Shown: positions 11,635 to 22,631, counted from the stretch's first letter. The stretch: 64,000 bases of DNA from Diphasiastrum complanatum (GCA_029204225.1 CM055110.1:34543947-34607946); one strand, 5' to 3'. The notes: generated by a model from the sequence alone, not told the origin. Numbers and translations are program-made.

Positions 11635-12004
11635 TGACAAGGTAATAATATGGGAAAGCCTATCACGAATAATTATGTGTTACATAGGAAAGATTGGACT
11701 ACATTTTATGATCAAATATTTTAAGCTCTTAAGTTGCTAAACTTATTTTGGACATGGATGACAACTGACATGTAGCATTGATACCTGTCTTCCTCACAGT
11801 GCTAAATAGAGCGGTTTTGTGTGGTGGGATGGTGGCAGGTACCAGCTGGATGTCTTGAAATTTGTTTCGCTATATGGTGCTTTCTTTCTTTGAAGTACTG
11901 TATGCTTTCAGCTATGTTTTACCTTGTTGGGTTAGGAATAAAGGTTTCAAAAGTTTGGTCTTGCTTTGGCAAGAGGAGCTATGTTTCGTTAATCTCTCTC
12001 TCAT
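11635..12004 (+). repeat. Diverged direct repeat R2, copy 1
   Basis: Matches 13256-13625 at an offset of about 1.62 kb. Shared anchors are GACATGGATRACAACTGA, ACCTGTCTTCCTCAC, GCGGTTTTGT followed by TGTGGGATGGTGG, and TTTGGTCTTG.CTTG.CAAGAGG. Both copies end in a short CTCTCTCTC run. This could be an LTR pair or an old tandem duplication; no coding sequence lies between the copies. Confidence 0.7.
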
Positions 12005-12257
12005 GGACTCTATTTTACGGTTATTACACTTTATTCGTTGTTTGAAACTTTATGAAAAGGTTTTTCCCTTATAAGTACTCAACTAACGAAATCGCCTTAC
12101 CTTGAGAAACTTTGCAATATGACCCCCTTAAGAAGTTTTTAAAAAAAAGAAAACTTTTGGTGGAAAACTTGAATGGTTGTGATCTGTGCACATTATAGGA
12201 ATGAATCTAATGGTGTGCACTTGTATGCACCTACTACACTTAGATGTACTGAAAACT

Positions 12258-12267
12258 CTATTTAAGG
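12258..12267 (+). promoter_or_regulatory. TATA-like element before CT run
   Basis: CTATTTAAGG lies about 35 bp upstream of the CT microsatellite at 12302. The spacing matches a TATA box to a pyrimidine-rich transcription start, but this is motif evidence only. Confidence 0.3.
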
Positions 12268-12300
12268 GAAGTGACTACAACCCTAACTTCCACTCTTCCT

Positions 12301-12405
<105 letters not shown>

Positions 12406-13255
12406 TTTGCTCCTTCCTCTTTGGTTGGCTGCTCCATTGCTACTGTTGTTGCTTGGATAAGAGGAGATTAATGAATGTTGTTGGAAGAGTATTCACATGA
12501 GGGATACTACAAATTAAGGTATGGAAGTAATTGACTAGATGGCTTAAACATTTATGTACACTTTAAGAGTGGCATGTGCTTGCTTTGAAATGAGCTTACA
12601 TGATTCTGGGATTATCGTAGATTCATACTTTATTTTTGCTTCCCAAAACTCATGGAAGGATCCTACAAGTGGTGCTAGCTCAAGGTTCATCTTTGAACAT
12701 ATCAATAGGTATGATACACACCTTTTCAAGCTTTTGAGTGGCTCTTGACAACGAACTAGTATGCATGGGGAAATGACCTCACCTCACATTCAGGTATGAA
12801 GCCTTGAGAAATCTTACTTGCATGGAAGGTAGTCCCATTCTACACTAATGTACAATTCATGCGTATGATATTCAAGTATTACGTTAAAGGAATGTTTCAA
12901 TAAGCTATGATCCGAAAGTGTATGTGCATGTCATTTTGCAATTTTTGGGTTTTTTTTATATAAAAGTAATTATTGCAGCCTGGATAAGTAAGCTATGTAT
13001 TTATGCAGAGTTTGACTTTGATGTGCTTGAATGGCATGGATTTGCCCAGGCCTTTAGATGCATGGAATCCCAAACTTTGTTTCATGGGATGTCCATGGAG
13101 CTAGCATGGCACGGATCTGCCCTAGTACTTGCACTTTTTTCAAAGCCATTTCTCTTTTCCGATGTGCATTGATTGACTGCTACTTACATGTATGAAATTT
13201 GTTATTTGAACTTAATACATTTTTCTTGCTCTTATACTAGTCCGTATGGCTTCTG

Positions 13256-13625
13256 CCCTAATACGGTTTTGTTAAAGGGCAGAGTGTATTGCTAAGAAAT
13301 GCATGATAGAGAAGATTGGACGTAGTATGTGTAATTGCAATCAAGCAGATAGAGTAGTGAATCTTGTTTCGGACATGGATAACAACTGATGCTCAGCTAT
13401 GACACCTGTCTTCCTCACTTAACTAACTTGTGCGGTTTTGTTTTGTGGGATGGTGGGAGGTAATAGTTGGGTGTCCTAAAACTTGCTTGACTTTTTGGTA
13501 CACTATACTGTAAGACTTTATCTAGCTATTTTTAAACCCGCTATGCTATAAATTGAAGGGTTCAGAGGGTTTGGTCTTGACTTGTCAAGAGGGACTATGT
13601 GATGTTCTGTTACTCTCTCTCTTTT
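13256..13625 (+). repeat. Diverged direct repeat R2, copy 2
   Basis: Second copy of the repeat described at 11635. It ends with CTCTCTCTCTTTTTAG directly against coiled-coil-like coding sequence on the opposite strand. A nearby motif, ATGGCAYGGATYTGCCC, occurs four times in this block (about 11258, 11471, 13031 and 13106). Confidence 0.7.
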
Positions 13626-13800
13626 TAGCTGCGTGACCTGATCAGTCAAGGCCTGCAACATTTGCCCCACCACCAATTGGCCGCGAGATTGCTCAATTGC
13701 TCATTCAGTGAGCAGCTGGTGAAGTGGAGGCCCGTTAAGGCTGTCTAGCAACCCAGCTCCTGAGTATCCTAGCTGGCCGAAGGTGGCAAGGTTAAGATGG
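13620..13800 (-). pseudogene. Coiled-coil-like segment, second part
   Basis: The minus strand reads LNLATFGQLGYSGAGLLDSL, a stop after a short gap, then QLVVGQMLQALTDQVTQLK. The last part is a plausible heptad-like helix that would run into the next coiled-coil part at 10020 if the intervening 3.6 kb, bounded by CT repeats, were an insertion. No family is recognised. One stop codon (TGA) interrupts it. Confidence 0.4.
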
Positions 13801-14090
13801 GGGGAGATAGTGTTGCAGTTAGGGAAATGGTGGTTGTGATGAGGGGGGTGGTGATGGCGGTGAAGAGAGGGGTGGAGATGGCGGTTATGGTTAGAATAAC
13901 AACTAGACGAATAGGGGATGAGGTTAGTGGCAGGGTGACAGTAATGGGAGGTGAAGTGGCAATGGCTAGAGTCGTGATGGGGGAATATGAGGCTGTCGCA
14001 ACCATTGACGAGATGGTCAAAGTGGTAGCTGGACGGATGGGGCTAGGAGTCATAGATGTGATATTGAGGAAGGAGTTAAAATTTCGTTAG
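13801..14090. other. GTGGTGATGG-rich low-complexity DNA
   Basis: A purine/GTG-rich tract gives long open frames on both strands (Val/Met/Gly-rich on plus, Thr/Ile/Pro-rich on minus). Such mirror frames are typical of low-complexity DNA. On the minus strand it could still be the Thr-rich N-terminal part of the neighbouring coiled-coil sequence. Confidence 0.5.
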
Positions 14091-14605
14091 GATATAGTGC
14101 AGTATACATATCACATCAATCAATCACCATAGCCACTCCTCACAAGCTCTCAAAGATGGTAGAACAAAAGTTATTGATTACAAAGAGAAAACTATACATA
14201 TACGAAGAGCCCCAGCATGCATGGGCTCGACAAGTGTCAACACACTAAAATAGGCACCTATCTAACTAACTTTTTTGGATCTTGGTTTCTTTGTCTTATC
14301 TAGGCATCCTTGGCTCTAGATATTCTCCTCAAGAGGTTGATCTTCTCAACGGAGGTGAACAATGAAAGAAAGCCTACCTAATGGATCTTAATGACCCCTC
14401 CAAAATATATTTCTAACACCTATTTTTCTTGAGTGTGGATTTTATGGATTATTTTTGAAACTAATGGATGAATGCAAGTGCTAATGATCATTCATGATTG
14501 TATTAGTTTTTTTTAACAAAAACAAAACATGCATTCATCATCCACAAGAATCACACACAAGGAAAATAAGAGGGCTTTGCAAATAAGCAAGAATGGAAGG
14601 AGGAG

Positions 14606-14608
<3 letters not shown>

Positions 14609-14691
<83 letters not shown>
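14609..14691. repeat. (CT)n microsatellite, 83 bp
   Basis: An uninterrupted CT run. On the minus strand a TATA box (CTATATAAGG, at 14725-14734) lies about 35 bp upstream of it. Confidence 0.97.
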
Positions 14692-14694
<3 letters not shown>

Positions 14695-14724
14695 GAAAAG
14701 TGATTACAAAATGGTGTCACATGC

Positions 14725-14734
14725 CCTTATATAG
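14725..14734 (-). promoter_or_regulatory. TATA box, minus strand
   Basis: CCTTATATAG on plus reads CTATATAAGG on minus. If the R1 repeats are minus-strand LTRs this lies just inside the element, so it may be an unrelated LTR promoter remnant. Position relative to the GA run suggests a transcription start inside the repeat. Confidence 0.4.
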
Positions 14735-14995
14735 AAAATCCTAGGGTTAGGATTTTTGGTTCACCTTGACTTTACAAACTTTTACAATTCCAAATTCTAA
14801 TTTAACTACTTGGGGGTCATTTTTCACTTTAGGCCCATTAGAGCGTTGATCTACCTCTAATTCTCGCGCAAAGGCTTACGAGTACAGTGCACCTTCTATG
14901 GATGTTTGACATTACATTCTAGGCAGATTTAGTTTGTTTGCCAATTTGGCCATGCTTTTTTTTCTTGTCATTGTAATATATGGTGGTGAGGTGTT

Positions 14996-15208
14996 GGGCT
15001 TTGTTTATGCTTGTTGGCCGGTCTGCTACTTGTCAGCTTCTTTGGTATTGGCGCTCCCGATAAATGTAGATTCTGGAGCACCTTTATTTGTGATTTGTCG
15101 ATGCTCTTCATTGTAGTTTGGTGGCTCAACTCCATTGTCTGATATCCTTTATACTCTTATGACAGCCGAAATCGGTAAGAAGAATTTTCATTGGAATCTT
15201 CTAACAAA
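14996..15208 (-). repeat. Direct repeat R1, right copy (possible LTR)
   Basis: Partner of 7435-7633 (see there). Read on the minus strand this would be the 5' LTR of a 7.7-kb element whose interior holds the minus-strand coiled-coil sequences. Similarity fades beyond the CTTCTAACA end, with a weak echo (TTGCGA) in both flanks, so the exact boundary is uncertain. Confidence 0.7.
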
Positions 15209-15209
15209 T

Positions 15210-16230
15210 CCTGTTGCGAGATTCTCGGTGACCAGCATCACCACCTCCAAGGAGGTAGAGGCAGACAACAGAGAGGAAAAAGCAAAAATGCATGCCAAGC
15301 TGTGGTATTAGATGGGTTGGAAGCCAAACAAGACAAAGGTAAGGACAAAGCTCTTTGGATGTCTAAGTGCAAAGGCAAAGGGTATGTGTGCATAAAGACA
15401 AGGACGAGAAAAACCTTAGCGAAAAGTGGCTAAAATATCAAGGGAGCGAATCCAAATCCAAGCCGAGTCAGGTGGCGAAATGGGAGCAGGGTGAGGTGCA
15501 AGGTCGACATTGGTTAATGCAAACTGTTGACGAAAAGTAGAGCAAGTGTTATGATGGCGAGAAAAATCAACACCTTCCACATAAAGACGACCATAGCCCA
15601 CACATGGAACATGGGGGTGAGAAGAGGAAGATGGAGAAAGTTGAGAAACTGAAAGAGAGAAGAAACGTGGTGGCGAAGATGGGGCGGACAATATGGTGCC
15701 GCTTGGCTAGAGGAAACAAGCAAAGAATCTACAACATCACAGTGAGCTTCACAACGTGCGCATGAAGGGGAAACACTGGAAGGATGGTCTAAAGTGAAGC
15801 ACGTCTCTTTTCTCCATGCCACGTAAGAGAATTGAAATCCACAAGTCATTAGAGGAGTTCCAAAATAAAAAAAGACCCTTTGTAAAAATACTTTGATTTT
15901 TTTTCTCTAGTTTCGACCGTCACCTAGCCCAATCAAAATGCACAAATTTGAATTCTACGTAACGTAGCTCAAATAATCTTAGAAATAAAAAATACATTAT
16001 AGCAAATTTTGAAATTTGTGTCCGAGCAGTGTGGACATATCCCAAGGGTTTGCTCTTCCTGCCCAACACATGCTAATCTGCCCGACATCAATACCTCAAG
16101 TTAAATCTACTTAACTATGCTGGTTAGTCCAATGAAATTTGCTAACCATACTAGTTATAGTTACAGAAATATAGTATGCACAGTTACTAAAAATATAGTA
16201 TGCACAATATTTGTGACTACTGTGACATTC
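15210..16230. other. No supported gene
   Basis: Several open frames of 80-111 codons occur on both strands (15191-15849) but none has a recognisable domain, and they overlap one another. The plus frame is Lys/Gly/Gln-rich (KDKALWMSKCKGKG). A short direct repeat, AAATATAGTATGCACA, lies at about 16168-16206. Confidence 0.5.
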
Positions 16231-16289
16231 ACATTAGATTAAATGTTATACAAAAAATTGAAATAAAGTATCATATCAGAGAGATTTTT

Positions 16290-17109
16290 GGCGCCCAAGC
16301 TTTGAAAATAGCAATGGCAAGGAGACCAAGATCTACAGTTGAGTCTATGATTCTTTACAATGAGAAAGATGACGCTGATAACTGGAAGCCAACAAAATAT
16401 ACAAAAAATTAATGGGTGTTGTTGCATCCATCATCAAAGGACAATTTTCGACAGAAGAAAAGAGCAAAAATGACATACAAATCTTATTGGAAAGCATAAA
16501 TTCTAGAGTTTAAGACTATTCCCGAAGGTCACTCGATATCAAAGTTTTAGTGCAACATGTATATATGCATTCAGAAATAAAAGTACAAGATATCAATCCT
16601 CATGATTATCGGAAATGTAACTGTAAGTATATCAAAACGTATGCACTCTACTGCAATCATAGGTGTTTTTTGATTGATGCTCTTCAGATTATGATTTAAA
16701 TTATTCAACATTTTTTTTCTTTCAGAAAATTGACGGTACATGGCTACCACTGGATCAAGACTTCGAACTAAATGGTCACACAAATCAAATGGAGATGAGC
16801 ATTATCTACAATGAAGAATATTTGACTATGGTTGAGGTGGAAGAGCATTGGACGTTTGATTTTATCAGAACAAAGCTCATGCTATTACAGACCAATCTAC
16901 CAACTTATTTCAGATTTATCATCAACGGAAGACTCGTAAGCACTCTATGTTTATTGCCATTTCAAAATAGTACAAAATAATGAATAATGACATAATTTGC
17001 AATTGCACATTTACTAATATTTTTCATGTCACAGTTGCGAAAAAGACAGGAGCTGATAATGTGCTACAAAGATCTACCTACAACAATTACCATTGTGGAA
17101 GAACAATAG
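16290..17109 (+). pseudogene. Unidentified intron-bearing gene fragment A
   Basis: Three exon-like parts. (1) 16290-16411 encodes FGAQALKIAMARRPRSTVES and then a KDDADNWKPTKY stretch, ending in a stop but with more coding-like sequence after it. (2) 16726-16935 is preceded by a good acceptor (TTTCTTTCAG) and encodes DGTWLPLDQDFELNG ... FIINGRL, followed by a donor (GTAAGC). (3) 17035-17109 follows TGTCACAG and encodes LRKRQELIMCYKDLPTT to a TAG. The splice phase of parts 2 and 3 fits. A 3' AATAAA lies at about 17115. I do not recognise the family; the last 70 residues could be a small ubiquitin-like fold, which is a guess. Confidence 0.5.
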
Positions 17110-17337
17110 CTTCAAATAAAGTTTAGTAAAAATCTGTGTATAGACTCTTTCATTCAATATATGAAAGCCCAAGTTGGGCATCAGTACATGTATTTTGGGC
17201 TCCCAAATTCATAAAATGGAACAACATTTGATATACCAATGTATATTTTCCTATCAATTCTATAGATGTGCAATCTATATCTATTCTGTGTTATCTATAT
17301 TTTTCTAATCTTTATTTAGTATAATAACATCATTCTT

Positions 17338-17668
17338 AGCACCATCATCAACAATGGGTGGCTGAAGCCTTGCCCACGCCAGTATGCTCATGATAATTTC
17401 TTGCCTAAACCTGTGTATTTAGGAAGTATAAACTGCAAGATAGAATATTCACATATTAGTTACGGTTAAAAAATTATAGAGTAGAAAAACTAATCACGAT
17501 TCCAAAACCAAGAATAACAGAATAAATTACCTTTGAAATATCAACATCCTGTTGAAGGATGAACCACTCAAAAAACAACTTTGCATTATACAAAGTGTGC
17601 CACCCATAGCTGAATAAATCATTTTGTTGGGGTGACTGCAAAAAATTCAGCACTTTGTCGTACATATC
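17338..17668 (-). pseudogene. Unidentified intron-bearing gene fragment B
   Basis: The minus strand has an exon-like stretch from about 17668 to 17531 (DKVLNFLQSPQQNDLFSYGW, then NAKLFFEWFILQQDVDISK), ending at a clean GTAATT donor. A second stretch at 17410-17338 follows an ACACAG acceptor and reads RQEIIMSILAWARLQPP. Joined at those sites the frames do not match, so either one indel has occurred or another acceptor is used. No family is recognised. Its orientation is opposite to both neighbours, which suggests assembly from separate sources. Confidence 0.45.
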
Positions 17669-17744
17669 CCTCTTGTGTGCGTTTTTAACAATTTTTTTTT
17701 TTCGGATTGCTTATCTCGCACACGAGAGCGATATCTGCCCGAGT

Positions 17745-18998
17745 ATGATGGCCTCGTCCTTCGGATCTATCTGTGACACAAGCCTCAGTGCATTTCTTAC
17801 TGAATTTGGAATAACTGACAACTTAGACTACTTCCACAACCTATTTCGCCCATATTTACATGTTTTCAAGACTGCGCAACCCAATTCAGAAGTATTTTAT
17901 GACCATTATGTTAGATTCAAGGATATACTCAGTATACTTGTTATCTCCTTAGGTTCATCTCCTTCATGCATTATATTGATCTTGTCCATTTCTTCCCACA
18001 GTTCAAGCAAAGACTAAATAGAATGTTTACTAAATTGTTTGATCTATTTAAAAGCACTTTGATGTGTCCTTATTTTAAGAGAAAATGTCATTTTGTTGAA
18101 TACTAGATTGGTTTCATACTTTTCCTGTTAGTTCAGATCCCGGATGATGAGGAAGTTGCTCATTTTGATCCTCAGATTGTATCATCCTCAGTTCAATCAT
18201 CCTTCAAAGATATTAGTCACCTCCTTATTGACACCCCTGATAAATACCCCTGATAAATATAATGATTTTCTTGATGTTAATATTGATGTGCTTCGAGATT
18301 CTTTCATTGGCCAGAATATTACTACTGATGAACTGTAGATGAATCCAAATGTCTTTTTAATTTGCCCGTGTATTATATAAATGATGATGTATATATTACT
18401 ATAGCTGATTTGTGTAAGTTTTTTGACTATCGTGAGGATGAGGTGCTATGTTTACTATTCGGCACAATTTTTGAATTTTTCAATTTTGTAGATTTTGAAA
18501 CAGATGACCTTGTGGCTGGAATTGATTATGATGATGAGGATGATGAAAAATTCACAACATTTCAATCCCGGATGGGCTTCCCTCATCCATCATTAATGAA
18601 TTTCACAAATGATTCTTCTTCAGTAGGTGGTCATAATATTGATCATTCGGATATGGTTGTTGCTGATGTTGAAGAATGTGTAAGTGTTTTAACTTCCTTG
18701 CCTAAGAATGTATTAATTGTAGAATGTATTTTTTTTAAAACTTATTTTTTACTGCAGGATGCTCTCATAATTGGTGACTTTGCTGTGAGACAAAGTGGTC
18801 ATAGACAACATGCTTCCTCGTTCCAGAAGGATAGTGGACTTGGCCACTATCTTAGGCATTTTCTAAAGAATGAGATCTGTATTGCTCATTTGAAGTTGAG
18901 CCCAGTTGGAGAGACTCTGATAATGGCAGTTAAAGCTTTATCTTTTTATCTAGGAGGACATAAATTTGTTAAGACGAATAAGATCATTTTCGTTTAAA
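17745..18998 (+). pseudogene. Unidentified gene fragment C, copy 1 (three exons)
   Basis: Exon 1 (17745-17931) begins with tandem ATGs and encodes FGSICDTSLSAFLTEFGI ... DHYVRFKDIL. It splices in phase at GTATAC to an acceptor at 18131. Exon 2 (18132-18679) contains IPDDEEVAHFDPQIVS, ADLCKFFDYREDEV and an acidic DYDDEDDEKF. Intron 2 (18680-18757; GTAAGT ... ACTGCAG) is 78 bp, a multiple of three. Exon 3 encodes QKDSGLGHYLRHFLKNE and a YLGGHKFVKTNK end. A 13-bp tandem duplication (unit CCCCTGATAAATA, 18232-18257) shifts the frame, and a second indel near 18335 shifts it back, so the copy is probably non-functional. Exon 3 is repeated at 31312-31600. The family is unknown to me. Confidence 0.6.
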
Positions 18999-19499
18999 AG
19001 ATCTTGTGTTTAGAACATTCTAGGGTTTACAGTTGGGAATGTTCCATTAAGGAGCTCCCATTATTCATTGTACTCTACTTATATTGAACATAGTGGAAAC
19101 AAGGATAATGCACATCTATTAGATGCATATTCAAGTAGAGAATTTCTTCATAACAATACAACCATATAAGCAGATACAAAAGCTGATGATGAAGAGTGAA
19201 CACTTTTTATTCTGTTATTATACAATCAATACATTTACATTGAGTATTGCTCCTCTCTCTTGTTCCATGAATTTGCAAGCAATTATGAACTTGTCATGAT
19301 TTGGTGACAATGATGACTGAATGTCTTTGTTATCGTCTACTCAGCAATCATCTAATTTCTCTCTTCCTGTATGAACTTGCATGATTTTCTAAACTTGTTG
19401 TATTGTGTGAATTTTGTTATTTGTCAAATCTGGCTGTATGATCTCTTAGTATGTGCTGAATATGCTTATTTGAATGCACGAATCCTTCTATTTCGATAA

Positions 19500-19831
19500 C
19501 CTCCAAAAACAAAAATTTTGATCCTTGGAATAGCAAAAGTGATGCACATGTTATAGCCTTACAATTTGAGAAAAGAGTGGAATTAAGCATCGTGGTTCAA
19601 GGAAGAAGAAAAGCTATATGGCTGTCAATACCTCCTATAAGCGGGTTGCTGATTTATGTTGAAGAGATGGAGATTCTGGGAGCCGTATTGCCTCAAATCA
19701 TCACCAAGGGGCTGCATGCACTAAAACTGAGCAGAAAAGATCTGCATACTTTGTTGCAACTGTTGCAGGAATTTGTATTCCTCGAAACTATCTCTAAATC
19801 TAGTAGGAAAAGGGTGCTGAAAATCCTATAA
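19500..19831 (+). pseudogene. Unidentified coding-like fragment D
   Basis: An open frame of roughly 110 codons reads NKNFDPWNSKSDAHVIALQF, then LSIPPISGLLIYVEEME and LHTLLQLLQEFVFLE. It is balanced in composition and lies on the same strand as fragment C, 500 bp downstream, so it may be a further exon of it. No domain is recognised. It merges into the degenerate tandem array at 19814. Confidence 0.35.
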
Positions 19832-20001
19832 AAAATGCACTAAAATGTTTGACAAAGGTGCACTAAAACTCTTATTAACAATGCGTTGAAAGTCCTATCA
19901 GAAATGCGCTGAAATATTTAAGAGAGTTGTGTGCTATAATTTTCTTACACAAATACACTGAAAGTCTTGTCAGAAATGTGTTGAAATGTCTGCCAAAGAG
20001 T
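19814..20001. repeat. Degenerate short tandem array
   Basis: A motif of about 28 bp (RTGCRCTGAAAGTCCTATCAGAAA and variants such as GTGCACTAAAACTCTTATTAAC) recurs at least six times with drift. Confidence 0.65.
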
Positions 20002-20396
20002 CTAGAATGTGAGCTACACTATCCCAAAATGGCTGTTGAGAAAGGCTGATATATCTAGAACCTCTTGGATTGTGCATGCTTGCATTTACTTGCTGAATTT
20101 CAGGGATTGATAGCCTTGAATTTGGATATCTGCACGCCTTGTCTGGAAAAGGTTCATGTGAATCTGTAGGGGAGCATTACTGGCCGCAAATGCAGCTTGC
20201 CACAAATTCTGCAATCATATTCAAGCACGCTCTAATCCCTAGAAGTGGAGTCAGTTGTTAAAACAAAAGATCAGGATTGGTAGCTCGATGTCAGAAAAGA
20301 GGGGAATTTGTCAAATATTTTATGATATTGGTTTTTGAGAAAACGTGCTTGTATACTTTGCCAATTTTCCCGGGCACTACCAATGTGTCTTTGTTT

Positions 20397-20575
20397 CTAA
20401 TGAAAAAATTGAAAGAACTAATCAGATTATGGAGGATATGTTGATAACATATGTGTCTCACAAGCAGTCTAAGTGGGAGAACGACATTATGTTAATTGAG
20501 TTTGTTTACATAGTAGAAAACATTCTGCTACAAGTTATAGTCCGTTTATGCTTTTGTGTGGTTTTTAGTGTAGCT
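20397..20575 (+). pseudogene. Gypsy integrase scrap
   Basis: Encodes KIERTNQIMEDMLITYVSHK, followed by an IEFVY / NILLQVIV part. This matches the gypsy integrase pieces at 39540-39680 (TNQTMEDMLRTCVSHKQS) and 3600-3700 minus. Only about 60 residues remain, with no catalytic residues. Confidence 0.8.
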
Positions 20576-20985
20576 TGTATGTCCTTTGAAGTGCTAGTGC
20601 TTGTGATATTCAATGGAGCTTGTCTTGTAGATCTAGTTAGTGTAGCTTGTTTGTAGATCTAGCTCCTCTATTGCTAGTGGTTAGTATACTCATGAATGTA
20701 CGTTGTCTTGTAGATCTAGCTCCTTGATGTGCTAGTGCTTAGGATCTTTTTAGGATCTTTAATGAATGTACCTTGTCTTGTAGATCTAGCACCTAGATGT
20801 GCTAGTGCTTAGACCCTTCTTAGGATCTTCAATGAGTGTACCTTGTCTTGTAGATCTAGCTCCTAGATGTGCTAGTGCTTAGGATCATCAATGAGAATAG
20901 GTTGTCTTGTAGATCTAGTTTGTGAGTACTTCATGGATTTGAGAGTTTTTGTTTGTACATCTAGCTCTTGGATGTGCTAGTTGGT
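20575..20985. repeat. Minisatellite, about 60-70-bp unit
   Basis: Around six units are built on CTTGTAGATCTAGCTCCTAG, then ATGTGCTAGTGCTTAG and a variable AGGATCTTCAATGAATGTAC part. Units start near 20620, 20648, 20711, 20778, 20848 and 20907. The array ends about 240 bp before the methyltransferase start codon. Confidence 0.88.
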
Positions 20986-21228
20986 GAATGTGTTGAGTGC
21001 ATGAGTGCATGTGAGCAAAAACCATCATGTCATCCACATTGAGGATGCTCATGTGGAGGATGCAATTTACCCTTGAAAAGTGATGATGAGTCCATTCAAG
21101 GTGGGATTGCCTTTGCAAGGCCAAATCAAACCAAACCAATTTCTTTGTGTTCTTTATGAGGAGCACAATGGCGAGGCACAAAGAGACGTGAATAGAATAG
21201 GAAGAAAAAGAGGAGGAAGAAGAAGAAG

Positions 21229-21933
21229 ATGAAGTACTCGGGATGGCCGGTAGTGGAGCTTTGCATCGCAGGAGAGCGTTTGCGCTTTGAGCAAGACAAT
21301 GGATCGATGCATGTGGGCACTTCTGTCTGGCCCTGCTCTTTGCTTCTCGCCAAATGGATGGAGCGCCAGACTCTCCAGCTCCGCAATACTCAGGATGATC
21401 ATCAACGATTCTGCCTGGAAATAATGGGAAAGCGAGGCGTGGAGCTTGGCACAGGGTGTGGAGTTGCAGGCCTGGCTCTAGCTCTTTTGGGTATGAATGT
21501 TCTTCTCACAGATATTCCTGCTGTTCTGCCAGCGCTCAAGCGAAATGTGAAGAAAAACTTGCTGGCCACATCCTTGGCGATGGCAGGCAAGGCAGATTGC
21601 AAGGCCGGGAAGGTGAAGATAGGGCAATTGTGCTGGGGGAACATGAAGCAGATCGAAGCCACCAAGCCTCCGTTTGATTATATCATTGCCGCTGATGTTG
21701 TGTATCTGGAGAATACAGTGGAGCCTCTTTTGTCCACGATCCACTCTCTGGCCGGGCCTGATACTGTCATACTGCTTGGCTACCAGATTAGGTCTCCAGA
21801 GGCTCACGAGCTCTTTTGGAGGCTGTGCCCGGAGAAATTTGTGGTGAAGAAGGTGCCCAGAGATCAGCTTGATCCAGACTATGCGTTTGAGGAGGCGGAT
21901 GTCTACATATTGCAAAAGAAGTGCGACCTTTGA
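21229..21933 (+). CDS. METTL21-like protein lysine methyltransferase (Methyltransf_16)
   Basis: This 234-residue, intronless frame is the only intact recognisable gene of the window. It is a seven-beta-strand, S-adenosylmethionine-dependent methyltransferase of the METTL21/Methyltransf_16 group, whose members methylate lysines of cytosolic proteins such as chaperones and elongation factors. Visible motifs are the WP segment of the N-terminal part (residues 34-35), SAM motif I VELGTGCGVAGL (71-82), the acidic TD at the end of strand 2 (94-95), the motif FDYIIAADVVY (149-159) containing the family's D-x-x-Y, and a C-terminal strand ending DVYILQKK. The length is usual for the family. The ATG at 21229 is chosen because it is the first in frame and gives the expected short N-terminal lead. 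GC content is clearly higher than in the surroundings. The exact substrate cannot be read from the sequence. Expression is unproven, but no disabling change is seen. Confidence 0.92.
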   Translation: MKYSGWPVVELCIAGERLRFEQDNGSMHVGTSVWPCSLLLAKWMERQTLQLRNTQDDHQRFCLEIMGKRGVELGTGCGVAGLALALLGMNVLLTDIPAVLPALKRNVKKNLLATSLAMAGKADCKAGKVKIGQLCWGNMKQIEATKPPFDYIIAADVVYLENTVEPLLSTIHSLAGPDTVILLGYQIRSPEAHELFWRLCPEKFVVKKVPRDQLDPDYAFEEADVYILQKKCDL

Positions 21934-22560
21934 GCTAGCACCAGCAGTTTCAATCCAAAATCAAAGCGAAAAGGGATGCAGGATGCGATGCTGGAGTAAC
22001 CAGGTATTTCCAGAGTGTGGTTGTCTCAGAATCTGCGGCTCTCGCACTATTGGTCATGAATTCGGATACTGCTGTCATCACGTGAACATTTAAATACAAA
22101 CAATATTTGCTGTCAAAGTAAAAGCATTCTGATAATTTAGGATGTGGGTCTGATACACATTCGATAGTGCACCGTTGGTGAAATTAAAGGAAGGTTTGGA
22201 ATTGAGATCAATGTTTGGTTTGATCAGTGTCCCTGATAGGTGGATCTGAGCAAATTTATGCAGCATACACTTCTTCTTCTTCCTGAATAGGGTTTTTCAT
22301 ACCATCTTCAATTCTATCAGAATTGCATGAGGTCAGGTTTCTGATTTCTCCGCAGTAGAGCTCAATCTTCCTTCGAACGAGGCTAATTTCACTTTGAATC
22401 TCAGGAATCACCTTGACTGACCCTCCCTTTCAGTCTCAGTTTACTACTGGATGTTACAGCTATTTCCTTGAAGCTATTTTACAGTAGTAGCCTTCCAGAC
22501 ATCAATATAGCTTTCTTTCTCTCTACCTCTCTATTACTCTTTCTCCTCAAGGGGTTTCTA
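21934..22560. other. 3' flank of the methyltransferase gene
   Basis: Probable 3' UTR, then non-coding DNA. No clear AATAAA follows within 200 bp; AATACAAACAATATT near 22095 could serve as an AT-rich near-upstream element. A pyrimidine-rich tract lies at about 22500-22550. Confidence 0.5.
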
Positions 22561-22631
22561 AAACTTTGTTCATCTTTTGGACAAAAAAAAACCTAATTTT
22601 TTTAAGTGTTTTGGAAGCTTTATGTTATGAG

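Noticed and set aside
13769-14090. Mirror open frames of 94 and 97 codons on opposite strands
   Set aside because: Low-complexity GTG/GATGG DNA opens both strands; no motif supports a protein.
20575-20985. CRISPR array
   Set aside because: Units are contiguous minisatellite repeats with drift, not identical repeats separated by unique spacers, and the genome is eukaryotic.
21402-21915. Minus-strand frames of 87 and 145 codons
   Set aside because: Shadows antisense to the well-supported methyltransferase gene.
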